Shown: one piece after another, positions 18,801-28,689 of the stretch
How positions within the stretch are numbered: the stretch's first letter is position 1
Layout: each line of letters begins with the position of its first letter
Translations under genes and position numbers: made by a program
The notes under the pieces: model-generated
The model's input: only the letters and a program-made list of their open reading frames with translations
What the model was told of the DNA's origin: nothing
Database searches by the model: none
NCBI GenBank assembly: GCA_022843805.1
Contig: JALHMY010000042.1
Span: 1 to 64,000 of the forward strand
From: Fuerstiella sp.
Lineage (GTDB): Bacteria; Planctomycetota; Planctomycetia; Planctomycetales; Planctomycetaceae
DNA: 64,000 nucleotides
Direction: 5' to 3'

Positions 18801-21800
18801 AGAGTAACCCATCGTTCGTCATCTCCATACAGCACGAGTCGCTGCTGCGTCGACGACAGCAGATACCATGGCTTTTCAAGCGGCAAATCAAACTCACGTC
18901 CAATGGCTTCCAGCATGCTTTTGAATGCCGGATTCAGTTTTGGATCCGGCCACGCACCGACTGCTCCGTCAAGTAATGACCGCTCCGGACTTGAAATCAA
19001 CAGTGACTGATTCGCACCAAACTCGGTCCCCAGTCCTTCACACGCTGCACACCAGCCCAATGGACTGTTGAACGAGAACTTCTGAGGAGCCAGCGGCTCA
19101 AAAGATCGGTGACAAACTCCGCAGGATAAATGCAGACTGAATCGATGAACGGGCCAGTCACGTTCGTCTGTCCCGTCCTCGGCTGTGACGGTCTGCAAAA
19201 TTCCCTTCCCAAGATCCAGAGCTGCCTCAACAGAGTCAGTAATGCGCCCTCGTGATTTCGGATCAATTGTTATCCGGTCCACAACGATGGTCACATCATG
19301 TTTTCGACGATGGTCCATTTCAGGCACAGCATCCAGCTGATACGTGATGCCGTCGACGCGGATGCGAGCAAAACCGCTGCCGCTCAGCTTCTCCCAGAGC
19401 CGACTGTAAGGAACAGTCCGGTCAATCTCCAGCGGCGCCAGCAGCAGCAGCCTGGACCCCTTCTCCCCGCGCAGAATCGCGTCAACAATCTCATCGGTCG
19501 TCTGCTTTTTGGCAGGCACCTGGCATTCCGGACAATGGATCTGCCCAAGTCTTGCGTAAAGCACCCGAAGATAATCGTAAACTTCCGTGACAGTGCCCAC
19601 TGTGGAACGCGGAGTTGCCCCGACTGTCTTCTGCTCGATCGCGATGGCCGGACTCAGCCCCTGAATACTTTCAACTCGGGGTTTTGGCATCTGGCCCAAA
19701 AACTGTCGGGCATACGCCGAGAGACTTTCCACATAACGGCGCTGACCTTCGGCGTATAATGTGTCCATGGCCAGAGATGTCTTGCCACTTCCGCTCGGGC
19801 CACAAAATACACTCATTTCTCCTCTGGGAACTTCCAGACTGACATTCTGAAGGTTGTGCTGAGAAGCCCCGGTGATGCGAATCCGCTCTGACATCACAAA
19901 CGGGTCGGCCGACTTCGATCGAGTTCGTCCGCTGCTGACCGACCGTTTGCGTTTCACGCCTGGCAAAAGAGGACGCAGGGCCACGCCCGTATGAGAAGCA
20001 TCGCAGTTTGCAACTTCTTCCGGAGTTCCCTCGCAAACAATTCTTCCTCCCCCGGCTCCACCTTCCGGTCCAATATCAATCACCCAGTCGGCTGTCTTAA
20101 TCACATCAAGATTGTGCTCAACGACGATCACGGTATTGCCGTCCGTCACAAAATTCTGCAACACTTCAAGCAACTTGTGCACGTCAGCGAAGTGCAGCCC
20201 TGTGGTCGGTTCGTCAAGCAGATAGAGAGTTTTCCCGGTCGAACGCTTTCCAAGTTCACGGGCCAGCTTGACTCGCTGAGCTTCTCCGCCGGAAAGCGTG
20301 GGAGATGCCTGTCCAAGCTGCATGTAATCCAGACCCACATCACACAGGGTCTGCAGCAGCTGAGTGATCTTTGGAAAACTTTCGAACAGCAGAAGGGCAT
20401 CACGTATCTCCAGATTCAGCACGTCCGCGATACTGTGATCACGATACCGAACTTCCAGAGTCTCATGGCTGAATCGGCGACCTTCGCAAACATTGCATGG
20501 CACCCAAATATCGGCCAGAAAGTCCATTTCCAGTTTTGTCGCACCATGCCCCTCACACGCTTCGCACCGCCCGCCCTCGACGTTAAAACTGAATCGTCCG
20601 GCTTTGTATCCGCGAATTTTGGACTGTGGCAGCTGAGTAAACAGTGAACGAATTTCATCAAAGACTTTAACATACGTCGCCGGATTGGATCGCGGTGTCC
20701 GCCCAATCGGTGACTGATCGATATCGATCGCCTTGTCAAGCAGTTCAAGCCCTTCAACGCTTTCATGTCGCCCCGGCTCGCCTTTTCCGCGATTCAGGTC
20801 TCGATTCAGGACCTGCCACAGAATGTCACTTGTCAGAGAGCTCTTGCCGGATCCACTCACGCCGGTCACGCAAATCAATCGACCCAGCGGAAAACTTACG
20901 GTGATTCCCTTCAAATTATTGTGCGACGCATTCCGCACGACCAGACAGCCGCGATCGGGATTTCGTCGCTGTGTCGGCACCGGAATCTGAACTCTTCCCG
21001 AAAGGTACTGTCCGGTCACACTGCGTTCGGATTTCAGGACATCGTCCACATTTCCTTCAGCCACAATTTCGCCGCCGCGAATTCCAGGTCCCGGTCCGAA
21101 ATCCACGACATAATCGGCTGCCCGCATCGTCTCTTCATCATGTTCGACAACGATTACTGTGTTGCCCTGATCGCGAAGCCGCTGCAGACTCTCCAGCAGC
21201 ATTGTGTTGTCTCGGGGATGCAGGCCGATTGACGGTTCATCCAGAATGTAGACCACACCCACCAGACCGCAGCCGATCTGTCCGGCCAGCCGAATTCTCT
21301 GAGATTCACCGCCGCTCAGCGTTGGGGCCGAACGTTCAAGCGTCAGATAATGCAGCCCGCACTGCAGCAGGAACCCCAGCCTCCCGCGGATCTCCTTCAA
21401 TGCTTCTGCAGCGATAAACTGAGAAACATCGTCGAGCTTTAGTTCTTCAAAGAACTCCAGTGCTTCCTCGATACTGAGTGCACAGACCTGAGGAAGACTC
21501 ATTTCCATCGGCAGCCCGCGTTTGCGAAACGTTCGACTGGCACTCGTCAGCCGGACACTTCGAGCCTGTCGATTCAGTCGTTCACCGTCACACGCCGAAC
21601 ATGTGACGACTTCCATGTATTTTTCGAGCTGCCGCCGACGCATTGGATTCTTCGCCGTACGGTAGCTTTCCAGCAGTCTGTTGACCCAGCCTTCCCAGGT
21701 GCCACCATGCTTCCATGCCCCGCCTCGCGTTTTCCAGGTAAACGTGACGTGACGGTCTCCGGTTCCGTAAAGCCACAGATGGCGAGCCTTTTCCGGAATG

Positions 21801-22972
21801 TCCTTCCATTTGGTTTTCAGCAGGCTCCCGGCACTCATACCGGTGTCCTCTTCAATCGCCTCTGCGGCACCCGTCAGCAAATGCCGGGGCCAGCGTCCCA
21901 GCTTACTGAGCGACGGAAGAAGCAGTATCGCCCCTTTCTGAATGCTCTTTTCCTCATCCACAATCAGCTGATGCAGCGGAAAACCGTGCCGCATCCCCAG
22001 CCCATTGCACTCGGGACACATTCCCAGCGGACTGTTAAAACTGAACAACTGAGGTGTCGGCGGCTCGTAACTCATGCCACTTTCCGGGCAGGAATAGTCC
22101 GCGCTGTAAAGCCGATCCTGAAACTGTCGCACCGAAGCGACCTGCTCTGCACCGTCCTCGCTTTCCAGATGTGATTCAGCCTCACCTGAATCAGGCGCGG
22201 TGGGTGCCCGCCGCGACGATGCGGGAACGGACTTCCCCGATTGCGACTCTGAGTTTTCCACACTGCAGATCAGCCGTCCATCTGCAAGCTTCAGGGCCTG
22301 TTCCACGGCTTCAGCAACGCGGGATCGCATCCCTGTCCCCGCCACAAACCGATCGATCACCACTTCGATATTGTGCTTGTGGTGCTTTCGCAGATTGAGC
22401 TCTTCCGTCAGCGAAACGATCTGACCGTCAACGCGCGCCCTTAAATATCCGCGCTTCAGCAGGTCAGCAAAAAGATCTCGAAATTCGCCCTTCTGGTTCT
22501 GCACAATGGGAGCCAGAATCTGAAATCGAACTCCCGAATGCTGAGTCAGAATACTCTCGGTAATCTGGTCAGAAGACTGCGCTCGAATGGGCTTGCCCGA
22601 GACATAACAGTATCCCTGACCCACTCGCGCGAACAGCACTCGAAGATAGTCAAAGATCTCTGTAATTGTCCCGACGGTGCTGCGGGGATTTCTGCTGGTC
22701 GATTTTTGCTGAATTGAAATCGACGGCGAAAGACCAGAAATTGAATCCACATCCGGCTTTGGCATCTGACCCAGAAACTGGCGAGCATATGTGGACAGAG
22801 ATTCCACATATCGACGCTGTCCCTCCGCATAAAGCGTATCAAACGCCAGTGAACTCTTTCCCGAGCCGCTGACGCCTGTCATTACGATTAGCTTGTTTCT
22901 GGGCAGTGTGAGGCTGACGTTTCGCAGGTTGTGCTCTCGAGCACCCCGAATCACTATATCCGTGCTGGCCAT
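15845..22972 (-). CDS. uvrA: Double-length UvrA: two complete excinuclease A copies plus an extra C-terminal region (2375 aa)
   Basis: UvrA recognises bulky DNA lesions with UvrB in nucleotide excision repair and normally works as a dimer of about 940-residue chains. Here two full copies are joined. Copy 1 spans about 1-975. Copy 2 begins at about 1027 ([20 protein letters not shown]) and ends near 2010. All four ATPase sites look intact: Walker [28 protein letters not shown] and GVSGSGKSS, four LSGGE signatures, and four LDEP Walker B motifs. The DNA-binding zinc modules ([18 protein letters not shown]) are complete in both copies. The first zinc knuckle is CGVC/CAAC in copy 2 but only CPES/CPEC in copy 1. 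A tail of about 365 residues with no UvrA counterpart follows. The fusion would make an intramolecular dimer. Confidence 0.95.
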   Translation of the reverse strand: MASTDIVIRGAREHNLRNVSLTLPRNKLIVMTGVSGSGKSSLAFDTLYAEGQRRYVESLSTYARQFLGQMPKPDVDSISGLSPSISIQQKSTSRNPRSTVGTITEIFDYLRVLFARVGQGYCYVSGKPIRAQSSDQITESILTQHSGVRFQILAPIVQNQKGEFRDLFADLLKRGYLRARVDGQIVSLTEELNLRKHHKHNIEVVIDRFVAGTGMRSRVAEAVEQALKLADGRLICSVENSESQSGKSVPASSRRAPTAPDSGEAESHLESEDGAEQVASVRQFQDRLYSADYSCPESGMSYEPPTPQLFSFNSPLGMCPECNGLGMRHGFPLHQLIVDEEKSIQKGAILLLPSLSKLGRWPRHLLTGAAEAIEEDTGMSAGSLLKTKWKDIPEKARHLWLYGTGDRHVTFTWKTRGGAWKHGGTWEGWVNRLLESYRTAKNPMRRRQLEKYMEVVTCSACDGERLNRQARSVRLTSASRTFRKRGLPMEMSLPQVCALSIEEALEFFEELKLDDVSQFIAAEALKEIRGRLGFLLQCGLHYLTLERSAPTLSGGESQRIRLAGQIGCGLVGVVYILDEPSIGLHPRDNTMLLESLQRLRDQGNTVIVVEHDEETMRAADYVVDFGPGPGIRGGEIVAEGNVDDVLKSERSVTGQYLSGRVQIPVPTQRRNPDRGCLVVRNASHNNLKGITVSFPLGRLICVTGVSGSGKSSLTSDILWQVLNRDLNRGKGEPGRHESVEGLELLDKAIDIDQSPIGRTPRSNPATYVKVFDEIRSLFTQLPQSKIRGYKAGRFSFNVEGGRCEACEGHGATKLEMDFLADIWVPCNVCEGRRFSHETLEVRYRDHSIADVLNLEIRDALLLFESFPKITQLLQTLCDVGLDYMQLGQASPTLSGGEAQRVKLARELGKRSTGKTLYLLDEPTTGLHFADVHKLLEVLQNFVTDGNTVIVVEHNLDVIKTADWVIDIGPEGGAGGGRIVCEGTPEEVANCDASHTGVALRPLLPGVKRKRSVSSGRTRSKSADPFVMSERIRITGASQHNLQNVSLEVPRGEMSVFCGPSGSGKTSLAMDTLYAEGQRRYVESLSAYARQFLGQMPKPRVESIQGLSPAIAIEQKTVGATPRSTVGTVTEVYDYLRVLYARLGQIHCPECQVPAKKQTTDEIVDAILRGEKGSRLLLLAPLEIDRTVPYSRLWEKLSGSGFARIRVDGITYQLDAVPEMDHRRKHDVTIVVDRITIDPKSRGRITDSVEAALDLGKGILQTVTAEDGTDERDWPVHRFSLHLSCGVCHRSFEPLAPQKFSFNSPLGWCAACEGLGTEFGANQSLLISSPERSLLDGAVGAWPDPKLNPAFKSMLEAIGREFDLPLEKPWYLLSSTQQRLVLYGDDERWVTLEKQSLGEGAENLSTFRFKYRGLYPAIEQASRLSYSYRKSLMEMGGERDCSLCNGTRLQPEPAAVQLRQVTLPQLCRMPLAEALRFLRGLKLNAAEKKIAGDLLNEATHRLSFLVDVGLDYLTMNRGMPTLSGGESQRIRLAGQIGRSLTGVLYVLDEPTIGLHPRDNGRLLSALRRLRDLGNTVLLVEHDREVLEAADRLYDFGPGAGRLGGTVVAQGTPAQLKKKSSGSRTGSYLSGAESIPVPTNRRMVSLRETAMLGKAATDVGRSRGKKKPVPVPAEVIEYSSGSPELPKAPGGWLELLGASQNNLCSVDLRIPLGVLTCIAGVSGSGKSSLLMDTLARAVARRLNLSTETPGPFSELKGIEHLSKLVIVDQNPIGNTPASNPATYTGVFDEIRELFCRMPEAKVRGYRPGRFSFNRAGGRCEDCEGMGQKKIEMHFLPDVWVECPTCRGKRFNTETLGVKFNGCSIADVLEMPISKALEVFQNVPKIRAPLATLSAIGLDYLTLGQSAPTLSGGEAQRIKLAAELSKPNRGRTLYLLDEPTTGLHFDDIARLLTVLNSLVEQGNSVVVIEHNLDVIKTADWVIDLGPEAGAGGGRIVAQGTPEDVVEYSKAPASLVEKGSRITLRSWTGELLAPVMSGSVRGQIETFDVLMVAEKQAGDVSVEELGKSAKLPWEVNGQKWHTSDRISHNGEVCRWEGKALQFVVDFLAKKKSLAAVNWNHRSTVEIRGNGGLGWFLHARTGGDWLLTLCFRVKKNTFTTEDLDQRLRLVPLDEMNEIPVYGREPRVKARNLKSAWQEVTLKVWNLQEIDTAEFREFLDAAVDAFLQQSQKEQANPEDLMPWKQLGRKWHVMRKGLPGSGRVSWDFDATEKLLAFVETRLTHCDADYGIRSKVCFVRRADGETIAEVHTKRSDGLDLLLFCPHDSLTIGSIARFGAEQEIKPKRGGEAVVRIRFTQSAQITNREFQQFWEQTIQPLLETA

Positions 22973-23120
22973 GTATTTGCAGATGCCCGTCTGTGGATTC
23001 TCAGGCTCACGAACGTCCGTCCACCACCCCGTTAACGGCCTGATTCAGTTCAAAAAGTATCGTTCGCGTCGCATTATAGACTCAGCACTGAAGATTTTTA
23101 GGTTCAGCGGCAAATTTGGA

Positions 23121-23197
23121 GGTAGTGGATCCTGCTAAAGATCCCCTGGCTGCAGGACCTTTAGCAAGGTCCACTCCCGGAAATTCAAAGCTTGACA
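23121..23197. repeat. Dispersed palindromic repeat, family A, copy 1
   Basis: This 77-bp element matches the reverse complement of 52883-52959 at 72 of 77 positions. Its core is an inverted repeat: GTAGTGGATCCTGCTAAAGA on the left pairs, with few mismatches, with CTTTAGCAAGGTCCACT on the right around a loop of about 10 nt. It sits in the 309-bp gap between the divergently transcribed uvrA and DUF1080 genes, about 85 bp before the DUF1080 start. No transposase is nearby. It looks like a REP- or MITE-type intergenic element. Confidence 0.9.
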
Positions 23198-23281
23198 CGG
23201 CATCGGTTTCGCCGCCTTTGAGTTCAGAGTAAGATCGGTGTTCAGTAAGCTGATACTCGACCACCCTGCAGGAGCAAAAAC

Positions 23282-24838
23282 GTGTCTCTGAGCTGTCAAA
23301 TGTTGTTGCGTCACCTGTTCCTGGTGATTGCTGTTGTTGCGATGAATTCCTCAGTCAGCAGTGCTGACAACCCGGTACCGCCGCAGGGATTTCGCGCCAT
23401 TTTTAATGGCAAAGACCTGAATGGCTGGTATGGGCTCAATCCTCACAATGGAAATAATCTGACAGGCGACAGGAAAGACGAGAATCTCAAAGCACAGCGA
23501 GCAGAATTTCCGAAGAACTGGACGGTCGAAAATGGCGAACTCGTGAACGATGGCCATGGACCATACGCAACAACCGATGAGGAATTTGGAGATATCGAAT
23601 TTCTGATCGAATACAGGACCGTCGCAGGTGCCGACAGCGGAATTTATCTGCGAGGAACTCCCCAGGTGCAGATCTGGGACTGGAATCAGCCGTTCGACCC
23701 AAAGAATCCGACTCGGAAACCACATCTTGGTTCAGGTGGCCTGTTCAATAATACTCCTGGCTCTGCAGGCCGCGATCCCATGGCATTTGCCGATAAGCCG
23801 TTTGGCGAATGGAATCAGTTTCGCATCCGCCAGATTGGTGCACGAACCTGGGTCTGGCTGAACGATGTGCTGGTCGCTGACGGTGCGGTAATGGAGAACT
23901 TCTGGGATCGTAAACAGCCGCTGCCAGCCAAAGGTCCCATCATGCTGCAGACTCATGGCGGAGAAATCCGATGGCGGAATATTTTTGTGCGGGAAATCGG
24001 ACCTGATGAGGCAAATGCGTTTCTGCAGGCGGAAGACGGGAAAACGTCGGACCTCGCGGATGCTCTCACACTCCATGCGTCTTTCGACAGGGGGCTGGAT
24101 GCCGATTTCTCAAGCGGTGATAGAACCTGTTACGTCCAGCAGGGTGACGAACTGCACCGTGCTCAGCTCCGCGACGCCGTTCTCGTCCCTGACGCCGGTC
24201 GATTTGGAGGGTCACTTCACTTTACAAAGAAGAGCGACTTCCGGCCGGCATTCCGTGATTCCGGTGTGCTCGGCTACAACCCTGATAACTGGAATACTAC
24301 CGTCTCGGTTTGGCTGCGTCTGAATCCTGACAGGGATCTTGAACCGGGATATTGCGACCCGGTACAAATCGTCGGCGACGACGGTAAGAAGGGATTTATC
24401 TTTCTTGAATTCTCAAAGGATGAAACACCCCGATACTTTCGTTACGCCATTCGTCCACTATTCCATATCTGGAATCCGACGAACGTTTCCTGGGGCGATA
24501 TCCCGTTCGACAAACGCCCTATGGTTCAGGTGGAACGACCTCCATTTTCAGCCGATTCATGGACGCACGTCGTCTTTACCGTTGAGAACCTTAACAACAA
24601 AAGTACGCCTCCGGCCGGCCGAATGTATATGAATGGAAAGCTGAAGGGCACAATTGAAGGGTGGGACCTGACATTCGGCTGGGACCCGTCAAAGGTCCTT
24701 CTGGTTCTTGGTGCAGCTTACGTTGGTCATATGGATGATTTCGCCGTCTTTAATCGGGTGCTGAACCCCGACGAAGTAGAGAAGCTTTACTTGCTGAAGA
24801 ACGGCGTTCGCGATCTTCATTCATCAAAATCGGAATAA
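23282..24838 (+). CDS. Secreted DUF1080 (3-keto-disaccharide hydrolase) plus LamG-like protein (518 aa)
   Basis: The signal peptide (LFLVIAVVAMNSSVSSA) is followed by a DUF1080 domain at about 35-235, recognisable from FRAIFNGKDLNGWYGLNPHN, then the beta-sandwich segments YRTVAGADSGIYLRGTPQVQ and GPIMLQTHGGEIRWRNIFVR. Members of this family hydrolyse 3-keto-glycosides or bind glycans. A second lectin-like (LamG/concanavalin A-type) domain covers about 260-510, with WTHVVFTVENLNN and the closing YVGHMDDFAVFNRVLNPDEV typical of that fold. The start is GTG at 23282, with AGGAG seven bases upstream. The protein is probably periplasmic or surface-exposed and acts on polysaccharide. The kinase gene follows after 14 bp. 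Confidence 0.9.
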   Translation: MSLSCQMLLRHLFLVIAVVAMNSSVSSADNPVPPQGFRAIFNGKDLNGWYGLNPHNGNNLTGDRKDENLKAQRAEFPKNWTVENGELVNDGHGPYATTDEEFGDIEFLIEYRTVAGADSGIYLRGTPQVQIWDWNQPFDPKNPTRKPHLGSGGLFNNTPGSAGRDPMAFADKPFGEWNQFRIRQIGARTWVWLNDVLVADGAVMENFWDRKQPLPAKGPIMLQTHGGEIRWRNIFVREIGPDEANAFLQAEDGKTSDLADALTLHASFDRGLDADFSSGDRTCYVQQGDELHRAQLRDAVLVPDAGRFGGSLHFTKKSDFRPAFRDSGVLGYNPDNWNTTVSVWLRLNPDRDLEPGYCDPVQIVGDDGKKGFIFLEFSKDETPRYFRYAIRPLFHIWNPTNVSWGDIPFDKRPMVQVERPPFSADSWTHVVFTVENLNNKSTPPAGRMYMNGKLKGTIEGWDLTFGWDPSKVLLVLGAAYVGHMDDFAVFNRVLNPDEVEKLYLLKNGVRDLHSSKSE

Positions 24839-24852
24839 GCCAGGGTTGCTTA

Positions 24853-27800
24853 ATGCCAACAGAAGAAAGTTGTCGCTCTGAACACTCGCAGGACCCGGCG
24901 ACGGATATGCGAGTCCACAAAACGTCTTCCTGGTTCGATCTATTTGATCAGGCCCCTGTTGGGTATTGCACGATCTCCGGTGGTGGAATTATTCAGGAAG
25001 CCAACCTGACCGCCAGTCGTCTGCTTGAAGTTGACCGCGATGAACTCGTTCTCCAGCCAGTCTCACAGTTCGTCGTTCCGGAACATCATAGTCTGTTTTC
25101 AGAACATATCTCTGAACTGAACCGTATGCGTCAGCCATTGTGCTGCGAGCTGCGGATGCGCAAAGGCAGTGGAGAAACATTCTGGGCATCAGTCACCGGA
25201 ACCAGGCCAGACAGCAGTGCTGGTGAAGATGTCATCCTGATCGTGCTCAGCGATGTCACTCATCGAAAGAATCAGGAAGCCGCTCTCTTTGAAAGTAACG
25301 AACGATACCGCCATGCGATTGACGCAACTCGTGAGGGTATCTGGGACTGGAATATCGCATCGGGGCACGTCTACTTTAGCCCTCAATGGGCACGTTTGCT
25401 CGGATACGAACCCGATGAAGTTCCGCAGAGAGTTGAATTTTTCTTTACGGTACTTCACCCCGATGACACACCGCGAGTCACTAAGGTCCTGAACGATCAT
25501 CTGAACGGCCTGACTCCCGTTAAACAGGATGAAGTGCGGCTGCGTATCAGGTCGGGCGAATATCGATGGTTCTTTGACCGTGGGCAGGTTGTTAGCAGGG
25601 ATGCTTCGGGAACTCCGCTGCGCATGGTGGGCACGATTTCCGACATTACCGAACGCAAAAGAGCCGAAGCCGCACTAAAGGAAAGTCAGGCTCGCACAAG
25701 ACTTCTGATCAAGGCAGCAAGCCTTGGGCTCTGGGACTGGGATCTCATCTCCAACGATGTTTACTTTTCTCCGGAATGGAAGCAGCAGCTTGGTTATTCA
25801 GACGAAGAACTTCCCAGCCGATTTTCAGAATGGGCGAATCGTCTTCACCCCGATGATCTGAACTCCACGCTTGCGGCAGTTCGTGATTTTCGCGAAGGTC
25901 GACGACCAGCATACGATGTTGAATTTCGCATGCGTCATCGCGATGGCTCATGGCGATGGATCTTTGCACGTGCCGATGTTCTGCGTGATGGACAGGGACT
26001 TCCGGTTCGTATGATGGGATGTCATTTCGATATCACTGATCGAAAAGAAGCTGAACAGACCAGCAATCGATGGCTGTCCCTGATGCGGGCAACACTCGAA
26101 TCAACAGCAGATGGAATTCTCGTCGTCAACGCAGACGGAAAGTTTGAGATATTCAATCGAGTCTTCCAGGAAATGTGGCGTATTCCCGATGAACTGCTGG
26201 TCGCCGGAATTGATTCGGCTGTTCTCAGCTATGTCTGCACTCAGTTTCGTAATCCGGAACAGTTCCTTGGAAAGGTACAATTCCTTTATACACATCCGAC
26301 TGTGGAGAGTTTTGACACACTGGAACTGAATGACGGCCGAGTGATTGAGCGTTATTCCCGACCGCAGCTGATCGATGGCAGAGTTGTGGGACGAGTCTGG
26401 AGCTTTCGTGATGTGACCGAACGCAAACAGGCGGAGGCCGCTCAGGCTGAAGCTCTTGGCCGCCTCCAAAAGATTGCCAGCCGAATTCCCGGCATGGTCT
26501 ACCAGTTTCGACTGAGAACTGACGGTACCGCCTGCATACCGTACGCCAGCGATGGGATGCGAGAAATTCTTCGAATTAACCCTGAAGCGGTTCGGGAGAA
26601 TCTCACCCTGTCACCCGATATCATTGATCGGGGGTCATTCATCGCATCCATTTTGAAGTCGGCTCACGAACAAACTCCATGGGTACATGAATTTCAAATC
26701 CGCCACAGTGACGGTTCCGTACGCTGGCTTGCCGGAAATTCTCTCCCGGAAAAGGAAGCGGATGGATCCACACTCTGGCACGGTGTAGTCACAGATATCA
26801 CCGCACGAAGGCAGGCCGAGTCGAAACTGAGGGACAGTGAACGCCGGCTGCGAGAAGCCCAGGCCATCTCGCAGATTGGAAATTTTCACTGGGATGCTCA
26901 TAACAATCAGCTGGTGTGGTCCGATGAACTGTTTCGAATTTATGGCCAGGAACCTGCCAGCTTCGAACCCACCTTCGAATGGTATATTTCCGCTGCCCAC
27001 CCCGAGGATCGTTCCGGCCTGTTGAATTCTCTGCAGATGTCAATGACGGAGCTGTCAAGGTTTGATCTCAGGTACCGAATCCTGCTTCAGGATGGCAGCC
27101 AGCGATGGATCCATGCTCGCGGTATCGCTACAGTCGCCCGTGATGGTTGTCTGTCAGGCCTTGAAGTCACGTGTCAGGACATTACCGAACAAAAACGAGC
27201 CGAAGCAACTCGCGCTTCGCTCGAAGCTCAGTTACGCGAGTCGCAGAAAATGGAAGCCATCGGGACGCTTGCCGGTGGTATTGCACATGATTTTAACAAC
27301 ATCCTCGCCACGATTCTGAGCAACGTTGAGAATGCACTACATGAGGAAATCCCAAACCAGGTCGTCCGCAACTGCCTGGTCGATATTTCAACAGCCGGTA
27401 CAAGAGCGAAAAATCTCGTCCAGCAAATTCTGTCATTTAGCCGAAAACAGCCGACGGATCGAAAACAGATACGGCTGCATACCGTCGTTGAAGAATCTGC
27501 TCGCCTGCTCAAAGCCACGCTGCCCTCCAGCCTCGAACTTCAGGTGCACTGCGACCCCTGTGTCCCCGCGGTGATGGCCGATGCAACGCAGATTGAACAG
27601 GTGCTGCTGAACCTCGCCTCAAATTCAATGCAGGCAATGCGAGGTCGTCGCGGTACAATTGGCCTGCATCTCAGCACCATTCTGCTTGATTCCCGCATTA
27701 CGAGCTCGCATAAGTCACTCAGAGCGATTTATCAGCAGAATTCAGGGACGGTCGTGCGATTGTCCGTTAAGGATGACGGTCCCGGGATGGACGCGACAAC

Positions 27801-28422
27801 CATCCAGCGAGTCTTTGAACCCTTCTTCACAACCAAGCCTGTCGGTGAAGGAACAGGTCTGGGCCTCGCTGTCGTTCATGGAATTGTTCAGAGACACGGC
27901 GGAGTGATTACCGTCGAAAGTAAACCGGGAAATGGAGCGGAGTTTGCCGTTTATCTGCCGGTTTCAGAACCGTCCGAACAGATCACCGAAATACAACCAT
28001 CGCAATCTGCAGCACTGGAAGCTGCATCAGCATCTGACACCCCGCATATTCTTTATCTGGATGATGATAAATCCGTACTGCTGCCGGTCAAACATCTTCT
28101 GGAACGTCAGGGATATCGCGTCACCTGCTTCGTCAGCCAGCAGGAAGCCATCGAAGCACTCAGCGCCAATCCGGCGTCCTTTGACGTCTTTGTCACGGAT
28201 TACAATATGCCGGGAATGCACGGCATTGAAGTTGCCCGGGCCGTTCGATCGATTCGCCCCGATCTGCCAGTTGCCATCACGTCGGGATATATTGACGAAG
28301 AACTTCAACAGGGGGCCGAACGGTTCGGAGTCCGCCAGCTGATCGCCAAACCATTCGCTCTAAACGAACTTTATGCCGCCATTCATTCACTGACCGGACA
28401 GGCACAAATCCGGCCTGAATAA
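24853..28422 (+). CDS. Multi-PAS hybrid sensor histidine kinase (1189 aa)
   Basis: No membrane segment is visible, so this is a cytoplasmic sensor. About six PAS domains are stacked: roughly 24-140, 143-275, 275-400, 405-530, 535-660 and 665-790. Several have the PAS-fold phrase LHPDD or HPED and end in DITERK or DITDRK. The kinase core has the phosphorylated His at about 812 in GGIAHDFNNILATILS, then the N box (LNLASNSMQAM) and the G boxes DDGPGMD and GEGTGLGLAVVHG. The C-terminus is a receiver (HILYLDDDKSV, acceptor Asp about 1116 in VTDYNMPGMHG). It lies 14 bp after the DUF1080 gene, but no partner regulator is adjacent. The stop codon falls in the first unit of a 15-bp repeat. Confidence 0.93.
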   Translation: MPTEESCRSEHSQDPATDMRVHKTSSWFDLFDQAPVGYCTISGGGIIQEANLTASRLLEVDRDELVLQPVSQFVVPEHHSLFSEHISELNRMRQPLCCELRMRKGSGETFWASVTGTRPDSSAGEDVILIVLSDVTHRKNQEAALFESNERYRHAIDATREGIWDWNIASGHVYFSPQWARLLGYEPDEVPQRVEFFFTVLHPDDTPRVTKVLNDHLNGLTPVKQDEVRLRIRSGEYRWFFDRGQVVSRDASGTPLRMVGTISDITERKRAEAALKESQARTRLLIKAASLGLWDWDLISNDVYFSPEWKQQLGYSDEELPSRFSEWANRLHPDDLNSTLAAVRDFREGRRPAYDVEFRMRHRDGSWRWIFARADVLRDGQGLPVRMMGCHFDITDRKEAEQTSNRWLSLMRATLESTADGILVVNADGKFEIFNRVFQEMWRIPDELLVAGIDSAVLSYVCTQFRNPEQFLGKVQFLYTHPTVESFDTLELNDGRVIERYSRPQLIDGRVVGRVWSFRDVTERKQAEAAQAEALGRLQKIASRIPGMVYQFRLRTDGTACIPYASDGMREILRINPEAVRENLTLSPDIIDRGSFIASILKSAHEQTPWVHEFQIRHSDGSVRWLAGNSLPEKEADGSTLWHGVVTDITARRQAESKLRDSERRLREAQAISQIGNFHWDAHNNQLVWSDELFRIYGQEPASFEPTFEWYISAAHPEDRSGLLNSLQMSMTELSRFDLRYRILLQDGSQRWIHARGIATVARDGCLSGLEVTCQDITEQKRAEATRASLEAQLRESQKMEAIGTLAGGIAHDFNNILATILSNVENALHEEIPNQVVRNCLVDISTAGTRAKNLVQQILSFSRKQPTDRKQIRLHTVVEESARLLKATLPSSLELQVHCDPCVPAVMADATQIEQVLLNLASNSMQAMRGRRGTIGLHLSTILLDSRITSSHKSLRAIYQQNSGTVVRLSVKDDGPGMDATTIQRVFEPFFTTKPVGEGTGLGLAVVHGIVQRHGGVITVESKPGNGAEFAVYLPVSEPSEQITEIQPSQSAALEAASASDTPHILYLDDDKSVLLPVKHLLERQGYRVTCFVSQQEAIEALSANPASFDVFVTDYNMPGMHGIEVARAVRSIRPDLPVAITSGYIDEELQQGAERFGVRQLIAKPFALNELYAAIHSLTGQAQIRPE

Positions 28423-28454
28423 AACCTGGCCGAATAAATCCGGGCCGAATAAAA
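28410..28454. repeat. 15-bp tandem repeat, three units, across the kinase stop codon
   Basis: The units at 28410-28424, 28425-28439 and 28440-28454 follow the pattern CCGGCCTGAATAAAA with two or three changes each. The TAA stop of the hybrid kinase is inside the first unit. The repeat therefore makes the last codons of the gene, and its expansion could be tolerated because it lies after the stop. Confidence 0.85.
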
Positions 28455-28476
28455 CCGGCCTGGTGATTCAGGCAAC

Positions 28477-28558
28477 GGACCTGGAAAACAATAAGTGACC
28501 GACATAGTCGCCTTTCGATCCGCGAAAGAGCATCCTTTTGCGGAGCAAAAGGCGACAC
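28477..28558. repeat. Dispersed palindromic repeat, family B, copy 1
   Basis: This 82-bp element equals the reverse complement of 58853-58934 at 77 of 82 positions. Its right part is an inverted repeat, GTCGCCTTTCGATCCGCGAA against TTTTGCGGAGCAAAAGGCGA, around a short AGAGCATCC centre. Immediately after it, 28559-28640 contains two copies of GCGAAGCTCCCGCTGAGCCG (near 28571 and 28611). The whole 267-bp gap between the convergent kinase and methyltransferase genes is thus repeat-derived. Confidence 0.9.
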
Positions 28559-28689
28559 TCCACCGGGAGGGCGAAGCTCCCGCTGAGCCGAGACAAGCAG
28601 AAGGCCCGGCGAAGCTCCCGCTGAGCCGAGAATAGCCCTTCCGGTAAAAACGATTTTGCCGCTCGCCCTGATCAATCGAGATCCAGGGG

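Noticed and set aside
28277-28675. Minus-strand frame of 132 residues next to the methyltransferase
   Set aside because: It runs through the repeat-filled gap and the kinase receiver domain in antisense and shows no protein family.
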